From NCBI GenBank assembly GCA_021234155.1, contig JAJEKV010000034.1, positions 10,564,697 to 10,628,696 on the forward strand: a stretch of DNA of 64,000 nucleotides, in the 5' to 3' direction. Below, piece after piece: positions 47,116-58,279 of the stretch. The number at the start of each line of letters is the position of its first letter. The stretch's first letter is position 1. Origin of the DNA: Isoetes taiwanensis (taxonomy: Eukaryota > Streptophyta > Lycopodiopsida > Isoetales > Isoetaceae). The notes beneath the pieces are model-generated. The model searched no databases. It had not been told where the DNA came from and worked only from the letters and a program-made list of their open reading frames with translations. A program made the translations under genes and the position numbers.

Positions 47116-47289
47116 GGAATTTTCCTTATTACCTTGAAAGGAATATTCCTTATTGCATTGAAAGGAATATTCCTTAGCGCCTAGTTATCAGGAATATTCC
47201 TTATTACCTTCAAAAGAATATTCTTTAGTTTGTTTAAGTGCACCCATAGTTACAAGGAATATTCCTTATTACATTGAAAGGAATATTCC
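47116..47289. repeat. Array of seven GGAATATTCC palindromes
   Basis: GGAATATTCC or a near variant starts at 47116, 47140, 47164, 47191, 47215, 47256 and 47280. Several are embedded in an AAAGGAATATTCCTTATTAC(C/A)TTG unit of about 24-28 bp. The variants at 47116 (GGAATTTTCC) and 47215 (AGAATATTCT) remain near-palindromic. Confidence 0.85.
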
Positions 47290-47801
47290 ACATTGAGTAT
47301 AGCCCTTTCATTTGAGCTAGGCTTGTGGGATATATGCCAGCATCAACCATTGGCCAATTGGGTCAGAAAAAGAGGACAGTGGGATAGATTTTGAGAAAAG
47401 GATGTTGAACAAATCATTGGCACAAATCATTGGTTAAGAACAAATCATTGGCATGGTACGAGCCATATCGTAAAACTTGGGGAGAAGGGAATAGACAGGG
47501 GATAAAAATTCCTTTTTACTGTGGTGACCGGGTTGATTCCGATGGCGGGAGGAGATCGAACGACTAGATCACAATCCATATCCCCAATTCAAATGCAAAC
47601 TCACTTGGCGCACCCGATTCTTGAGGAGATCAATGCCGAACAGGGAAACCAATTGAACTTACACTAAGTATAACAGTCTTGGAAGTATATAAACAATATA
47701 TTAATGTTTGTGTTTTAATCTAGTTCACATTCTGATTACATTCAGTTTGCAAGTCCATGCCTTAGTGCATAGAAAAGTTACTTCAACAACAGGTTAACGT
47801 A
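47290..47801. other. Spacer
   Basis: No recognised gene or repeat. ACAAATCATTGG(C/T) is repeated near 47408-47450. Confidence 0.35.
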
Positions 47802-48365
47802 TTACAGAGATTCTACAATCTCTGGCAAATTTCCCATCAACATTTCATGCCAATAGTTAGTCAGTTCATATGCATAAGATGTACCTTTAATCTTATGTTT
47901 GATCGACTCAATGGAAATCTCACCCCAATTCATTGACTTCGGGATGGACAAGAACTTTCTTTCCTTGAATAAGCTTTGTACTTTTGATGGCAACCGGGAA
48001 TCAATTCAAAGTAGTTACCAGCTATAACTTCATTACCACAATAAAATTCATTTCCATAGTCATCCTTGGTGTCTTCTTGAGGGCATGTTTCACTTACGAA
48101 CTGGATGAGATAATAAGGGACCCTTTCATAATTGTGCGGGGATGTGAATGATGCAAAATAATCTCCAACCTACCTTGTCTCATCCACATTGTCCACGTCA
48201 TTTGCCCACAAGTCCCCGCCTCCACCCATCTTCTTCAACATTGTCTCGTTTGTAGGCTCTAGTTTTCTCAACTCCCACCTGCCACAATGATCAGCATTCT
48301 CACAAGCAGGCCAATCAAAATTGATGCATGCCTTACAAAAACATGAAAGAGATCTACACATTAAC

Positions 48366-48686
48366 TGTCAAGGTTGCACCAAGAACGGGAGAGAAAGGGA
48401 TGCATGGCGATATCGGAGAGCGCAAGCTCCCAAAACAAAGGCAAATCAGAATTGTATTGAACGTATGTGAGAATACAAGATATACAAAGGGCAGGCAATA
48501 TTAATTGCTCCCGTAACCAACCACTCCTAATTATGCCGTAGCTAATTATGACAAGTGGTGGGCCGTTGCTAGACTCTGATAGGTGCTTAGTCAGCACTTA
48601 TGTGCTGAGTGCTATAAGTCTTTGTAAGTCTTTGGTACATCACGTCTAGCGGCAAGATGGTGATCTCGATATCATATATCTCGACA
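48366..48686 (-). repeat. Copia 3' LTR
   Basis: TGTCAAGGTTGC...ATATCTCGACA, 321 bp. It differs from the other LTR by about four substitutions plus a length-variable short repeat (TAAGTCTTTG against TAAGTGCTG), implying a fairly recent insertion. Confidence 0.9.
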
Positions 48687-48696
48687 CTCCTCCTTG
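48687..48696 (-). other. Copia polypurine tract
   Basis: On the minus strand AAGGAGGAG immediately precedes the 3' LTR, as expected for the plus-strand primer of copia elements. Confidence 0.7.
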
Positions 48697-49926
48697 ATGA
48701 GAGGTCACCATCTCCATGCTCAACCTCCTCCTCCTGGAGATGAGATCTGGAATCTATCAAGACCAATACCAAGTCGATGTCGCTCAAAGAGCTCACGAGC
48801 CAAAGGCTTAGTCAAGAGATCTGCGGTATTGTCCCGTGTAGGAACATGCTCAATCCGAACCTCGCTTATCGACCACAAGGTCCCTTACAAAATGATAATG
48901 CTTGGGAACATGCTTAGACTTTGGATGTCGAACGAGGAGGAGCACCAATCAATGCCACCTTTGTTATCCATGAGCATCCTTGCTGGTCCAGGAGTGCATT
49001 GCCCAATGCCGGCAAGAAAGTCCTTAAAACTAATGATCTCACGGGCTGCTGTAGATGCTGCAACATACTCTGCTTCAGTGGATGAAAGAGATACATGCCC
49101 CCTGTTTCTTGTTGATCCAAGCAATGGCAGCATTGGCAAGCGAGAAAACAAAATGGGATGTGGACTGGAGTTGTCTATCACATCGCTAAGTGAGGAATCA
49201 CTATATGTCGGCAATGAAAAGCATCACTATTGCTTTGCGATATGTAAGGCCATAATCAGCAGCACCCTTTAAGTAGCGGAGAATGTGCTTGGCCATTTCC
49301 CAATGCTTATGACACGGATCTGCTGAAAATTGGCCGAGAGCTATAACAAACAAATGCAATATCGGTCAGGTGCAAACCATGCAATACATGAGGTCTGCCA
49401 ATCAATTGCCAAAATGGAACTTTGCCATAGAAAGGCGTTCAAACATCAGATTGTGGACAATCTTTCTTAGTGAGAAGAGTACCTGGAGTCATAGGAACTT
49501 TAGATGGATTGCAATCAGCCATGCCAAAGTGCTCAAGCATTTCTTCAATGTACTTCTTTTGAGAGATATGAAGAATCCCATTTGTCCGGTCTCTTGCAAT
49601 TTGCAAACCCAAACAATAGCGAGCTTCTCCCAAGTCTACCATTGGAAACTTGGCAGCAAGCTTTGTCTTGAATTCAGCAATGTGCTCATTATTGTTGCCT
49701 ATGAGCAAGGAATCATCCACATACAAAGCAATGATGAGTAAGAACTTGCCTTGACGACGGATGTAGACATTAGAATCAGCCTCAATAGGCTGGAATCCTT
49801 GGTCTTTGAAGAAAGAATCTATGGTCTTGTACCAAGCACGTGATGCTTGCTTTAATCCATAAAGTGCCTTCGTCAATTTGCATACTAAATGCTCAGCACC
49901 AGCTTTGACATAACCCTGAGGTTGCT

Positions 49927-51117
49927 TCATATATATTTCTTCATCAAGTTTGCCATTAAGAAATGCTGTTTTGACATCTGTTTGATGAACCTCAAGATTA
50001 TAATGAGCAGCAAATTATAATGAGCAGCAAATGCAAGAAGAATGCGAATGCTCATCATTTTGACTACTGGAGAAAATGTTTCCAAGTAATCAATGCCATA
50101 TTGCTGGCTGAAACCCTGTGCAACCAAGCGTGCTTTGTAGCTGCTGATGGTGCCATCAGGATGGAGCTTGCATTTGTAGACCCATTTGTTACCAACGACC
50201 TTCCGATCATGAGGAAGAGGAACCAAATCCCAAGTGCCATTTTGAACAATAGAATCCATTTCGTGGTCCATTGCCTGCTGCCAATGAGGTGCAGCAGCAC
50301 ATGAAATAGCTTCACGATAGCTAGTGGGTTCACTGATAATAGCAGCACCACAAAACTCCATAATGCTGGGCATAATTTCAGCATAGAAAGCAAACCTTTG
50401 AGGAGGAAAACGTTTCCTTTTTCCGCGACCAAGTTCTTCTTCAACTCCTCCTTGATCAAGATGATCAAAATCACCTCCTGGGTCAGATGGGTCAAGATCT
50501 CCTTCTTGATTGGATGTGTCAAGATCTGCGTCGTGATCAGGAAACAGGGGTGCTGTAAGCACTGCAGGTGCTGGGACCGCTGCAGGTGCTGGAACTGCTG
50601 CAGGTGCTGGAATATCAGAAACTAAGAAGAATAATTGCAATGAAGGAGAGATCTTATTCTCTTCTCCAGAGGCTTCAATCTGCCGAAAGGTGTTCTTCAT
50701 GCAGTCTGTGAATTTGTCAAGACTCTCGGTCTCTTCCCAGTGCATATTCACCACTTCAGCATATAAATGCCCAATTTGTGTATGGGTCTTCTTTTCATGC
50801 TCTTGGATGAGAGCATTCCATAAATCATGGCTGTTCTCCTTCTGAACCGCATCAAGAAGAGATTCAGCAACAGAAAGCCCAATCGTAGCCATAGCCTTGT
50901 CATCCCGGCGTTGCCAAGCATCAAGAACAGATTTATTCTTGCCATCTGATGCAAGCTCGGGTGCTGGTTCTTGGCCACTAACAATTCCCCAAACTCCTTC
51001 AGCCTTAAGAATGAGAGCCATTCTTCTCTTCCATTGCTGAAAACCCGTGTCATCGAAGATTTGAATCACACGACCGCCAGGGAAGGTAATCTGGTTGTAG
51101 CTTGCATCCTTCTCCAT
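49927..51117 (-). CDS. Copia gag/pol fusion frame (deletion derivative)
   Basis: A 396-codon open frame starting MEKDASYNQITFPGGRVIQI. Residues 1-165 are copia gag (capsid-like UBN2-type region with LVWNALIQEHE-like helices). About residue 170-235 is a Pro/Ala then Asp-rich linker (repeated PAPAAV, DLDPSDPGG). From about 260 comes the pre-RT segment (REAISCAAAPHWQQAMDHEM, YKARLVAQGFSQQYGIDYLE). The last 28 residues (LLLIIILRF...) are out of frame owing to the 17-bp duplication. Confidence 0.8.
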   Translation of the reverse strand: MEKDASYNQITFPGGRVIQIFDDTGFQQWKRRMALILKAEGVWGIVSGQEPAPELASDGKNKSVLDAWQRRDDKAMATIGLSVAESLLDAVQKENSHDLWNALIQEHEKKTHTQIGHLYAEVVNMHWEETESLDKFTDCMKNTFRQIEASGEENKISPSLQLFFLVSDIPAPAAVPAPAAVPAPAVLTAPLFPDHDADLDTSNQEGDLDPSDPGGDFDHLDQGGVEEELGRGKRKRFPPQRFAFYAEIMPSIMEFCGAAIISEPTSYREAISCAAAPHWQQAMDHEMDSIVQNGTWDLVPLPHDRKVVGNKWVYKCKLHPDGTISSYKARLVAQGFSQQYGIDYLETFSPVVKMMSIRILLAFAAHYNLLLIIILRFIKQMSKQHFLMANLMKKYI

Positions 51118-51150
51118 TGCTGTGTTGATCTTGAATCAATCTCAGCACAC

Positions 51151-51167
51151 CTAGTGCTCTGATACCA
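51151..51167 (-). other. Primer-binding site, tRNA-Met type
   Basis: On the minus strand TGGTATCAGAGCACTAG lies directly after the 5' LTR. TGGTATCAGAGC is the standard initiator tRNA-Met binding site of plant copia elements. Confidence 0.9.
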
Positions 51168-51486
51168 TGTCAAGGTTGCACCAAGAACGGGAGAGAAAGG
51201 GATGCACGGCGATATCCGAGAGCGCAAGCTCCCAAAACAAAGGCAAATCAGAATTGTATTGAACGTATGTGAGAATACAAGATATACAAAGGGCAGGCAA
51301 TATTAATTGCTCCCGTAACCAACCACTCCTAATTATGTCGTAGCTAATTATGACAAGTGGTGGGCCGTTGTTAGACTCTGATAGGTGCTTAGTCAGCACT
51401 TATGTGCTGAGTGCTATAAGTGCTGTAAGTGCTGGTACATCACGTCTAGCGGCAAGATGGTGATCTCGATATCATATATCTCGACA
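51168..51486 (-). repeat. Copia 5' LTR
   Basis: 319 bp, TG...CA, nearly identical to 48366-48686; followed by the TTAAC target copy at 51487-51491. Confidence 0.9.
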
Positions 51487-52811
51487 TTAACTTTGTTGGA
51501 TCATTTGGATCTATGGATGATACGCAATGAAGAGATTGCACCCCTTTCACTGGGAGCACATCAAATCTTTGGGAACGGTCAATGTCAGACACCTTCCAAA
51601 ATACCCTTTCCACATCAAAAATTTTCTCTTCAAGAACCTCACATGCAGTTTCTGCATTTTTTATCACTTTCCCATCCTTTTTTCTTTGTTCTGCCTCGAG
51701 CCATAGTTTGGCTATGGCTCCTTCTCCGTCATGTGTGCCCTTCCCATGTCCTGAGCCAAAGAAATTCCAGTGCATTCTGATCTTATGCTCTTGATGATAC
51801 CTAGTTACATGATAGAAAGCTCTTCTCGACTTGAATTGGGCTGCACACCCGTCAGACCAAACTAAGTGGTATTTCATATGACCAGCACCATTTTCTTTCA
51901 GCCAATTGAGGTGCATCTTGAATGCTTTTTGTACAAAGTGAGTATCATGTGTTTTGTCATCTGAAATAAAGAAGTGCACACATTTCCTCATTTTACCCTG
52001 TACCTTGAACATCGTGATGTGGACCAATATCTTTGATTTGTTCATTGTACCAATGTTGTGCTTGAATCTCGTTGAATAGCTTCAAAGTATCATTCTCAGA
52101 AATCAACAACGATAATAATACGGTATCATCACGAAGACTCTTCATGGATTCCTTGAATTGTTTGCTTTGCCAATGTGCCACAAAGTTATGATATACAAAC
52201 TTCGACATATGATCAAACATGTTATCCAACATATTACTGGAGCTGCCTTTCTTGTCAATTAGCTTTAGTCTTCTTTGAAGTTCCTTTCTTGAGGGCTCAT
52301 TAACGTAACCATAGACTTGCCAATCAAGCGTTTGATCAATGCGCTCCTTGTATTCTCTTGGACACAACTCAATTAATTGTTTCCCACAATTTCCACAATC
52401 TGATTTGATACATTGTAGCTTATGCCACTTTCGTTGCTTTTCTTTGCTCTGTCACATACCATAGCCCTCCAAAATGTGCTAACATTATCAAATGTCTTGT
52501 CCTTGGCTTGACATATTCCAGCACGAGCTTCAGATGCGCACACACCACAATTGCACAAACAATTTTCATGGAGTCTTAACCTCATCAAATTAAATGCCTG
52601 CTTGTACAGATCTGATTGCTCATGTTTCACGCAACAACATGTGTTTCTTTCCTTTAGCTTTCTAATGCAAGAAGGTTTTAAGTATTCAAATTGCCTAAGC
52701 CCAATCCGAACCTCTGGATACTGATCCACAAAATTCTGGAATAATTCAGCCTGTAAAATTATAGTGAAATAAAATTAGTCACCTCATTACATTACATTAC
52801 ATACAAATCTT

Positions 52812-55800
52812 TTGTTGTTCACTGAGACTTGGGATCACCAAACTCGTCCGCTACCAGATATCTCAGGTTTTACTTTGACAGGACATATTTGGAATAAGAA
52901 GAAAATAGGTGTTGGCAGAGGATTTGGCGGAATTGCAATCTACAGTAAGTTAGCATGGGCAGAAAAAATACAGATCAGTACATCTGGATAAGGGTTAGTT
53001 CAGGCAGAAGAGATATAATCCTGGCAGTCTGCTATTTTGCGCCACCTAATGCATCCATCTACAACAGTCAGGAGTTAGATATCAGCGATCCCTTTCACAG
53101 CTTATGTACAGACGTCTTACATTACCAATCACAAGGGGAGGTACTGGTTTTAAGGGATTTTAACTCGAGAACAGGTTGCAAACAGTCCAAGGTATGATCC
53201 ATTGTTCCACAGATGCTCGGATGACAAGATGTCTAATCACATGGGTGAGCTTTTTCTTCAGTTTTGTACGGTAAGCCAACTGAGAATTTTGAATGGGCTT
53301 AGTAAATTCCCAGACTCTGGGAAACATACATGTATGAATCATGCAGGGGCCAGCACGGTCGATTACATGCTTACAAATAATTTGGAGCTGGTTCAAGACT
53401 GCAGTATTGGTGACAAACTACCCGAATCAGATCACTTGCCTATGTTTGTAGCGCTTAAATCCTGCATAAAAACTGATTTCCAGCAGCCATTATTCCGTCC
53501 CAAGCTGAAGATTGATTACAAACTGCGCAAACCATATCAAACTCGTATAGAGACAATGCTCACAAATGCTAATTGGTCTGGCAAACATGAGACAGATGCA
53601 ATGCTCTTTGCTAACATGATATTGGAGGCTGCAGGAAACATTTTTGGATACACCAAAAAGCATACAAAAGGCAGGCCCTGCAACGCATGGTGGGATCTTG
53701 AATGTAAGGAAGCAAGAGCAAGGCTACCAAAGAGCTGCATTGTGAAACCTAGATGGTACAAACACTTACTGAGATCAAAGAAGCGCTCATATTACAGGCA
53801 GCAGCAAATTGAATTATCTGAGAAGTATATAAAAGCTCCAAAGACGTTTTGGGGCATGCTTCAAAATAAGGCCCAACACCATGAGCTAAATATAGAGGCC
53901 CTGTCTAAACTTGTCCGCGATATTTATGAAAAGGAAGATGCAGAGAACATGCAAATAACCATCACAGATATGCACCTTTTTGCCGAGTCAGAGGTACAAG
54001 AAACCATAGCAGATATGCAGAATGGTAAGGCATGTGATCTTGATGGCATATACGTGGAGTTGTTCAAATGGGGCGGACCCAAGACTTTGACTGCTATAAC
54101 AAGTTTGCTGAATGAATGTGTACAGAAAGGGTTACCAAACAGTTGGAAGATGAACCGAGTTCATCCCATTCATAAAATGGGTGACCGGAAGGATGCTGGC
54201 AACTATAGGACCATCTTAATTGGGAGTACTTTTTCAAAAATCTTAGGCAGCCTGTTGGAGAACAAGCTTAGCACATGGGCTGAGAGCAACGGTAAACGCT
54301 CACATTCTCAAGCAGGGTTCCGAAGGGACCATAACACTCTAGATCATGCTCTTACGCTCCGGGTGCTCATAGAGAAGGCCAAAGCTCCTAACTGTGCTTT
54401 ATATGCTGCCTTCATAGATTTCTCCAAGGCATTTGACACTGTTTCGAGGAAGGGACTGGGAGAAAGAATGGAGAATCTTGGTGTCCCTGTCAGAAGTGCA
54501 GTTTCGCAGCTATATGAAGAGATCCTCATTAAGCTATCTGGGGGAGACACGGTCAGAAGCACCATTGGCGTGCGCCAAGGGTGCCCCCTGTCGCCCACAT
54601 TATTTGGTATTTATGTAGACGAGCTGGATGAATGGCTCAAATCACGCTCATTGTCAGGCACGAAACTGGACACATACATAGTTCAGATACTTTTATATGC
54701 TGATGATGTAGTTCTATTGGCAAGCAAAAAGGATGTACTCCAGCAACACTTGGACAGCCTGGGATCTTTCTGTGAGACAAAGCACATGACAGTGAATACC
54801 TCTAAATCAAAGATTATGACTTTTGGAACTAGAGGCAGACCGTCATTTGTATGCCAGGGGCAAGAGCTAGAAACAGTAGAAAGATATAAATACCTTGGCC
54901 TTATTTTTTCCTCCAAATATAGCTGGAAGGAATGCATCAGCAGTAGAGCAACTGGCGGAAAAGCGGCCTTGTACAACATGCTTTCCAAATGTTCCAAACA
55001 GCCTTACATGATTGGGGCTTAAGAGAATTTTAGTCCTGTACGGCGCGCCTGTGTGGGGTCCAAACTTATCTCAGAAGCTGTGGAACCAAATCGAGCAAGT
55101 TCAAAAAGTGTTCATCCGCCATGAATTGGGTATCAAATATCAGACTCCATATGCTATCATGATCGCTGAGACCGGCCTGTTTCCGTTGGAGCTGGAGCCC
55201 TTATATCAGACAGTTAACTTTGTAAACAGAGTCATGGAGCAACCACAAGACAGGTTGTCGCATCTTGCGCTACTACACTCAGGCCAAGAGGGCTGGTACA
55301 GCGATGTGTTGAATTGGGCAAGCAAATGGGGATTGACGATGGAAAATTGGCCTGATAACAAAGTGGATGCTCGCTCCCTCCTGGAACAATTAGCAATTGA
55401 CCGCATGTGGGCCTCTCAAGGCAGCAAGATGCAACACTATGTGCAACATGTCAATCCAGCAGCTGATCATAAGAGCCAAGGGTACCTCAATGCGAATATC
55501 CCTAGGTACTTGAAAAAACTAATGGCAAGATATAGGACCAGCTCACACAAGCTTGAGCTAGAGACTGGCAGATGGTATAAGATACCAGCCCCAGAGAGAA
55601 TTTGCAGACTCTGTGATATGCATTACATAGAAGTACGAGGACCACGTATTTACTGTGTGCCATGCATATGTGGATGTTCGGGAAAAGTTCAACATTCGAG
55701 CATATGATTTTTGTTCCTTATTTGCAGCACCATACCCATCATACATAGACATAAGATTATACATCAAGGCGGTGGATGCCCACCGTTCTTTTCTCTTGAA

Positions 55801-55860
55801 ACTGTAAACAGTTTGTATACAGGCTCCGTGGCCTCTTCAAGGCCCCAAGAGAGCAAGTTA

Positions 55861-55861
<1 letters not shown>
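52812..55861 (+). mobile_element. LINE with endonuclease, RT and C-terminal zinc segment, 5'-truncated
   Basis: Endonuclease motifs are LLFTETWDHQ (52812), GGIAIYS, ILAVCYFAPP, LRDFNSRTG (about 53150) and PESDHLPMF (about 53430). The 606-codon frame 53202-55022 carries RT: GNYRTILIGSTFSKIL, QAGFRRDHNTLDHA, FIDFSKAFDTVSRKG, GVRQGCPLSPTLFGIYVDEL and LLYADDVVLLA (about 54695). The frame continues to ICRLCDMHYIEV (55600) and, one base shifted, a CHAYVDVREKF segment ending near 55805. Frame shifts near 52955, 53190, 55010 and 55635 prevent expression of a full protein, but most domains are whole, making this the best preserved LINE here. The tail is the (ATT)n tract. The 5' end abuts an exon acceptor of family T copy 3. 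Confidence 0.85.

Positions 55862-55920
<59 letters not shown>
55862..55920. repeat. (ATT)n LINE tail
   Basis: About 19 ATT units directly after the LINE 3' end (GAGAGCAAGTTAATTT), replacing a poly(A) tail. Confidence 0.9.
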
Positions 55921-55922
<2 letters not shown>

Positions 55923-56480
55923 TCAAGACCCTAAACTCCCACACATACATGTACATTCTGACATGAATTTTATTTCATTTACTATGAAGTCACATAATTT
56001 TTTGACAATTAATACATCTCCACACTAATTTCTTCTTAGTTACTGCCTACATCTACAATACATCCAGAATATACATGTAAACAAATATACATCCAGAATA
56101 TACATGTAAACAAATATACATGTACGTGTTACCATGAAACAATTTGACATTTCCATGTAGAACAACTAGGGCAGACTGCATCTACATTACATTCAAAAGT
56201 AAAAAAAATCATTTACAAACTTTACATCGGTTTTACAAAATAAAAGACATCTTTATTACGCCAAAAAGTAAAGAAATCTACAAACTTTACATCGGTGTTA
56301 CAAAATAAAAACATCTTTATTCGAAAAACAAGATGCAATTACTAAATAAATTATAGTCGCATTCGTGTAATGTCAATATATTGAATTGGTTGTGTCCTCT
56401 TCTTCATGACATCTCTAATTTTTGGTGAAACCTTTGAGTTATCTAACCAAACCGAGCAACCATATCCTTCATAGCCCCGA
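55921..56480. other. AT-rich sequence, probably intron of family T copy 3
   Basis: Holds two copies of ATCCAGAATATACATGTAAAC (56058-56110) and a duplicated ACTTTACATCGGT(T/G)TTACAA (56218, 56284). No exon recognised. Confidence 0.4.
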
Positions 56481-57372
56481 TCTATCGTATTTGTTCTTGG
56501 ATTTCGACCTCGCTAATGCCCCATGATTTGTTCCACCTAGTGACATTCTTTTCCTTCTCTCCTTTCGCTAGTTTCATATTTCTAGGATGTATTTTCAGCA
56601 ACTTAGTCGCTAGTGAAGTCTTACGTAATTCTCCTTCCTCTCCAACCACCATAGATAGTACAGAATGCTCGCTTTGCAAGTGTCGTCATTGCTATTTGCA
56701 TTTTTGACGTCTTGGAGGCCATCCTTTAAATTCTTTACGGATCTGTTTTCACGATAGCCTCTTGAGGCCTTCCAATGGCCGACTCAAATAGGAATTGCAA
56801 TCTTTTGTCCTGCAATAATCTTCTTGCAAATATACTTTCTTTGTTTTGGAGTCAAGTTAGATACCTCATTCATTATGAGATTTCTGAAGCATTCACCTTT
56901 CTTCTAGTTGGCTTTGTCACGTATCCACCCCTACAAACCCTCTGTTTGATTTTTCTTTGCTTGTATAGCGGTGCTTTCGAAACTTCATCAACGGGAGGAT
57001 TGAAATCTGAACCCGATTGCGACCTCGGAAGTGCTTGCATGAGAGTCCAATCCTTCTTCCATAGTTTCTTCTTCAACTGGTGCTTTAAGACATCGATCCA
57101 TTCTGCATACAACATCCTGCACAAGAAATCAGATTATTAACCAGATTTGTATTACTGCTTGAAGGGATTTGTATTACTGCTTGAAGGAAAGGGATTTCAA
57201 TTTGTTCAAGATACATTTGTTTCTTGAAATGCATTCGATTTAGGAGCAGCTATAATCGATTCGGGCCAAGTTTTCGTTGAGGTAGAATCCGGAGCCATGT
57301 TTGATCGATTGAGGAAAGTTCAAAATGTGCGCTAAAGTTTTTTTTCGCAGGCAAGATATTTAGATTTTATTG

Positions 57373-58060
57373 ATAGATAAGATAAGATAATCATTTTAAC
57401 GTCCACGGAAGCCCATCCGGGCTTATGGGACCAAGTACATGGGGGACCGAAGTCCTGGACCGGAGTCCAAACAAGAACATGGGCCAAAGCCCTTAAGCAA
57501 AAGCACAATCACCATGGCCCGGATTAAAAACCACCTGGGAAAAAACCGTTACCAGGATGATTATGGCTGCTCACAAATCCAAAAATCCATGCTGTTGCAA
57601 AAAGCAACAAGCATACCTCCAAAAAACAAACCTTCACCAAACGCCCCCAAACCGTAACCTCTTCACAGCTGATTCTAAGTACTGGCGCGGACGCATGCAT
57701 GCGCTAAATCTCCATCTTCACGCTGATCCACATGCATCTACATGCCCCGCCACATGCATCCATAAGGCTGAAGCTGAATCTGAATCGCATGCAATAGATC
57801 CGAGCGCCAAAACACCCGAGCTCAGGGAAGGCGGCGCCCAAGGAAAATCAGGGAAGTCGCTCAGAGGAGGTGCCTCCTCAAGCTCTCAAGCATGCTCTTA
57901 GGCACTCACGCGCTCAGGCATGCTCAGGTACGACGCCACCCTTCACTGCACCTCCTAGGCGCCCAGGCCGGCGCTCCGGCAGGCGCCAACAACGCCACCC
58001 TTCACTGCGCCGCCCAGGCGCCCAGGCAGGCGCTCAGGCAGGCGCCGAACCGAAAGAGAG
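57373..58060 (-). mobile_element. LINE 3' end (UTR) fragment, GC-rich
   Basis: On the minus strand the sequence ends ATGGGCTTCCGTGGACGTTA AAATGATTATC followed by a short TTATC/GATA-type tail (57373-57395), like the end near 29409. Upstream is a GC-rich stretch with a 59-bp tandem repeat at 57933-58050. No protein domain is recognised, so only the 3' end of an element may be present. Confidence 0.45.
57933..58050. repeat. 59-bp GC-rich tandem repeat
   Basis: Two units beginning ACGCCACCCTTCACTGC (57933 and 57992), each rich in GGCGCCCAGGC/GGCAGGCGC words, the most GC-rich sequence of the window. Confidence 0.85.
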
Positions 58061-58279
58061 GAGGTGAAGCTAGTACAAGATTTCGGGAGGATTTGGTATA
58101 ATTATGGAGAATATTGTACGTCAACCGCCTTTATTAATGATAGGCAACTCCATGTAAAATTCAAAATGTACATTACAAACACTTTAACCCAGTTCAAATT
58201 TTTACATCAATATACAAAAAAATTCAATCACCCTTTCATGCTTCTACCCAAATACCTCTTTCCACCTAGTGAACAGGTA

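Larger units (their letters stand above)
48366..51486 (-). mobile_element. Ty1/copia element, 3.1 kb, internally deleted, TSD TTAAC
   Basis: Two LTRs (48366-48686, 51168-51486) are flanked by TTAAC at 48361-48365 and 51487-51491. Reading minus: a primer-binding site next to the 5' LTR, a 396-codon frame (51117-49927) with the gag start (GFQQWKRRMALILKAEGVW) joined to the pre-RT region (PSSYREAISCA-like, GNKWVYKCKLHPDG), RT with YVDD (49930-49439) and RNase H (49214-48885, SLSSTEAEYVAAS). The zinc knuckle, protease and integrase are absent, so this is a non-autonomous deletion derivative. A 17-bp tandem duplication near 50003-50036 and further shifts break the pol frame. It sits inside the coding sequence of family T copy 3. 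Confidence 0.9.
47802..57296 (-). pseudogene. Family T transposase-like gene, copy 3, split by two retroelements
   Basis: Possible N-terminal exons are 57296-57204 (MAPDSTSTKTWPES) and 57124-56873 (basic: KHQLKKKLWKKDW). KIHPRNMKLAKGEKEK is at about 56545. Then 52760-52373 holds AELFQNFVDQYPEV, YLKPSCIRKLKERNTCCCVK and a CVCASE-type Cys cluster. After a frame change (CGNCGKQLIELCP), 52367-51993 is helical and 52045-51492 reads HFFISDDKTHDTHFV, YHLVWSDGCAAQFKS and HWNFFGSGHGKGTHDGEGA. The frame continues across the copia insertion to MCRSLSCFCKACINFDWPAC (48361-48173), then, one base shifted, GDYFASF...GNEVIAGNYFE. The DF-EN segment expected near 52090 is frame-broken. The acidic SDD, SDG and HGKG..DG positions suggest a DDE-type nuclease fold; the superfamily is not recognised. 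Confidence 0.65.
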
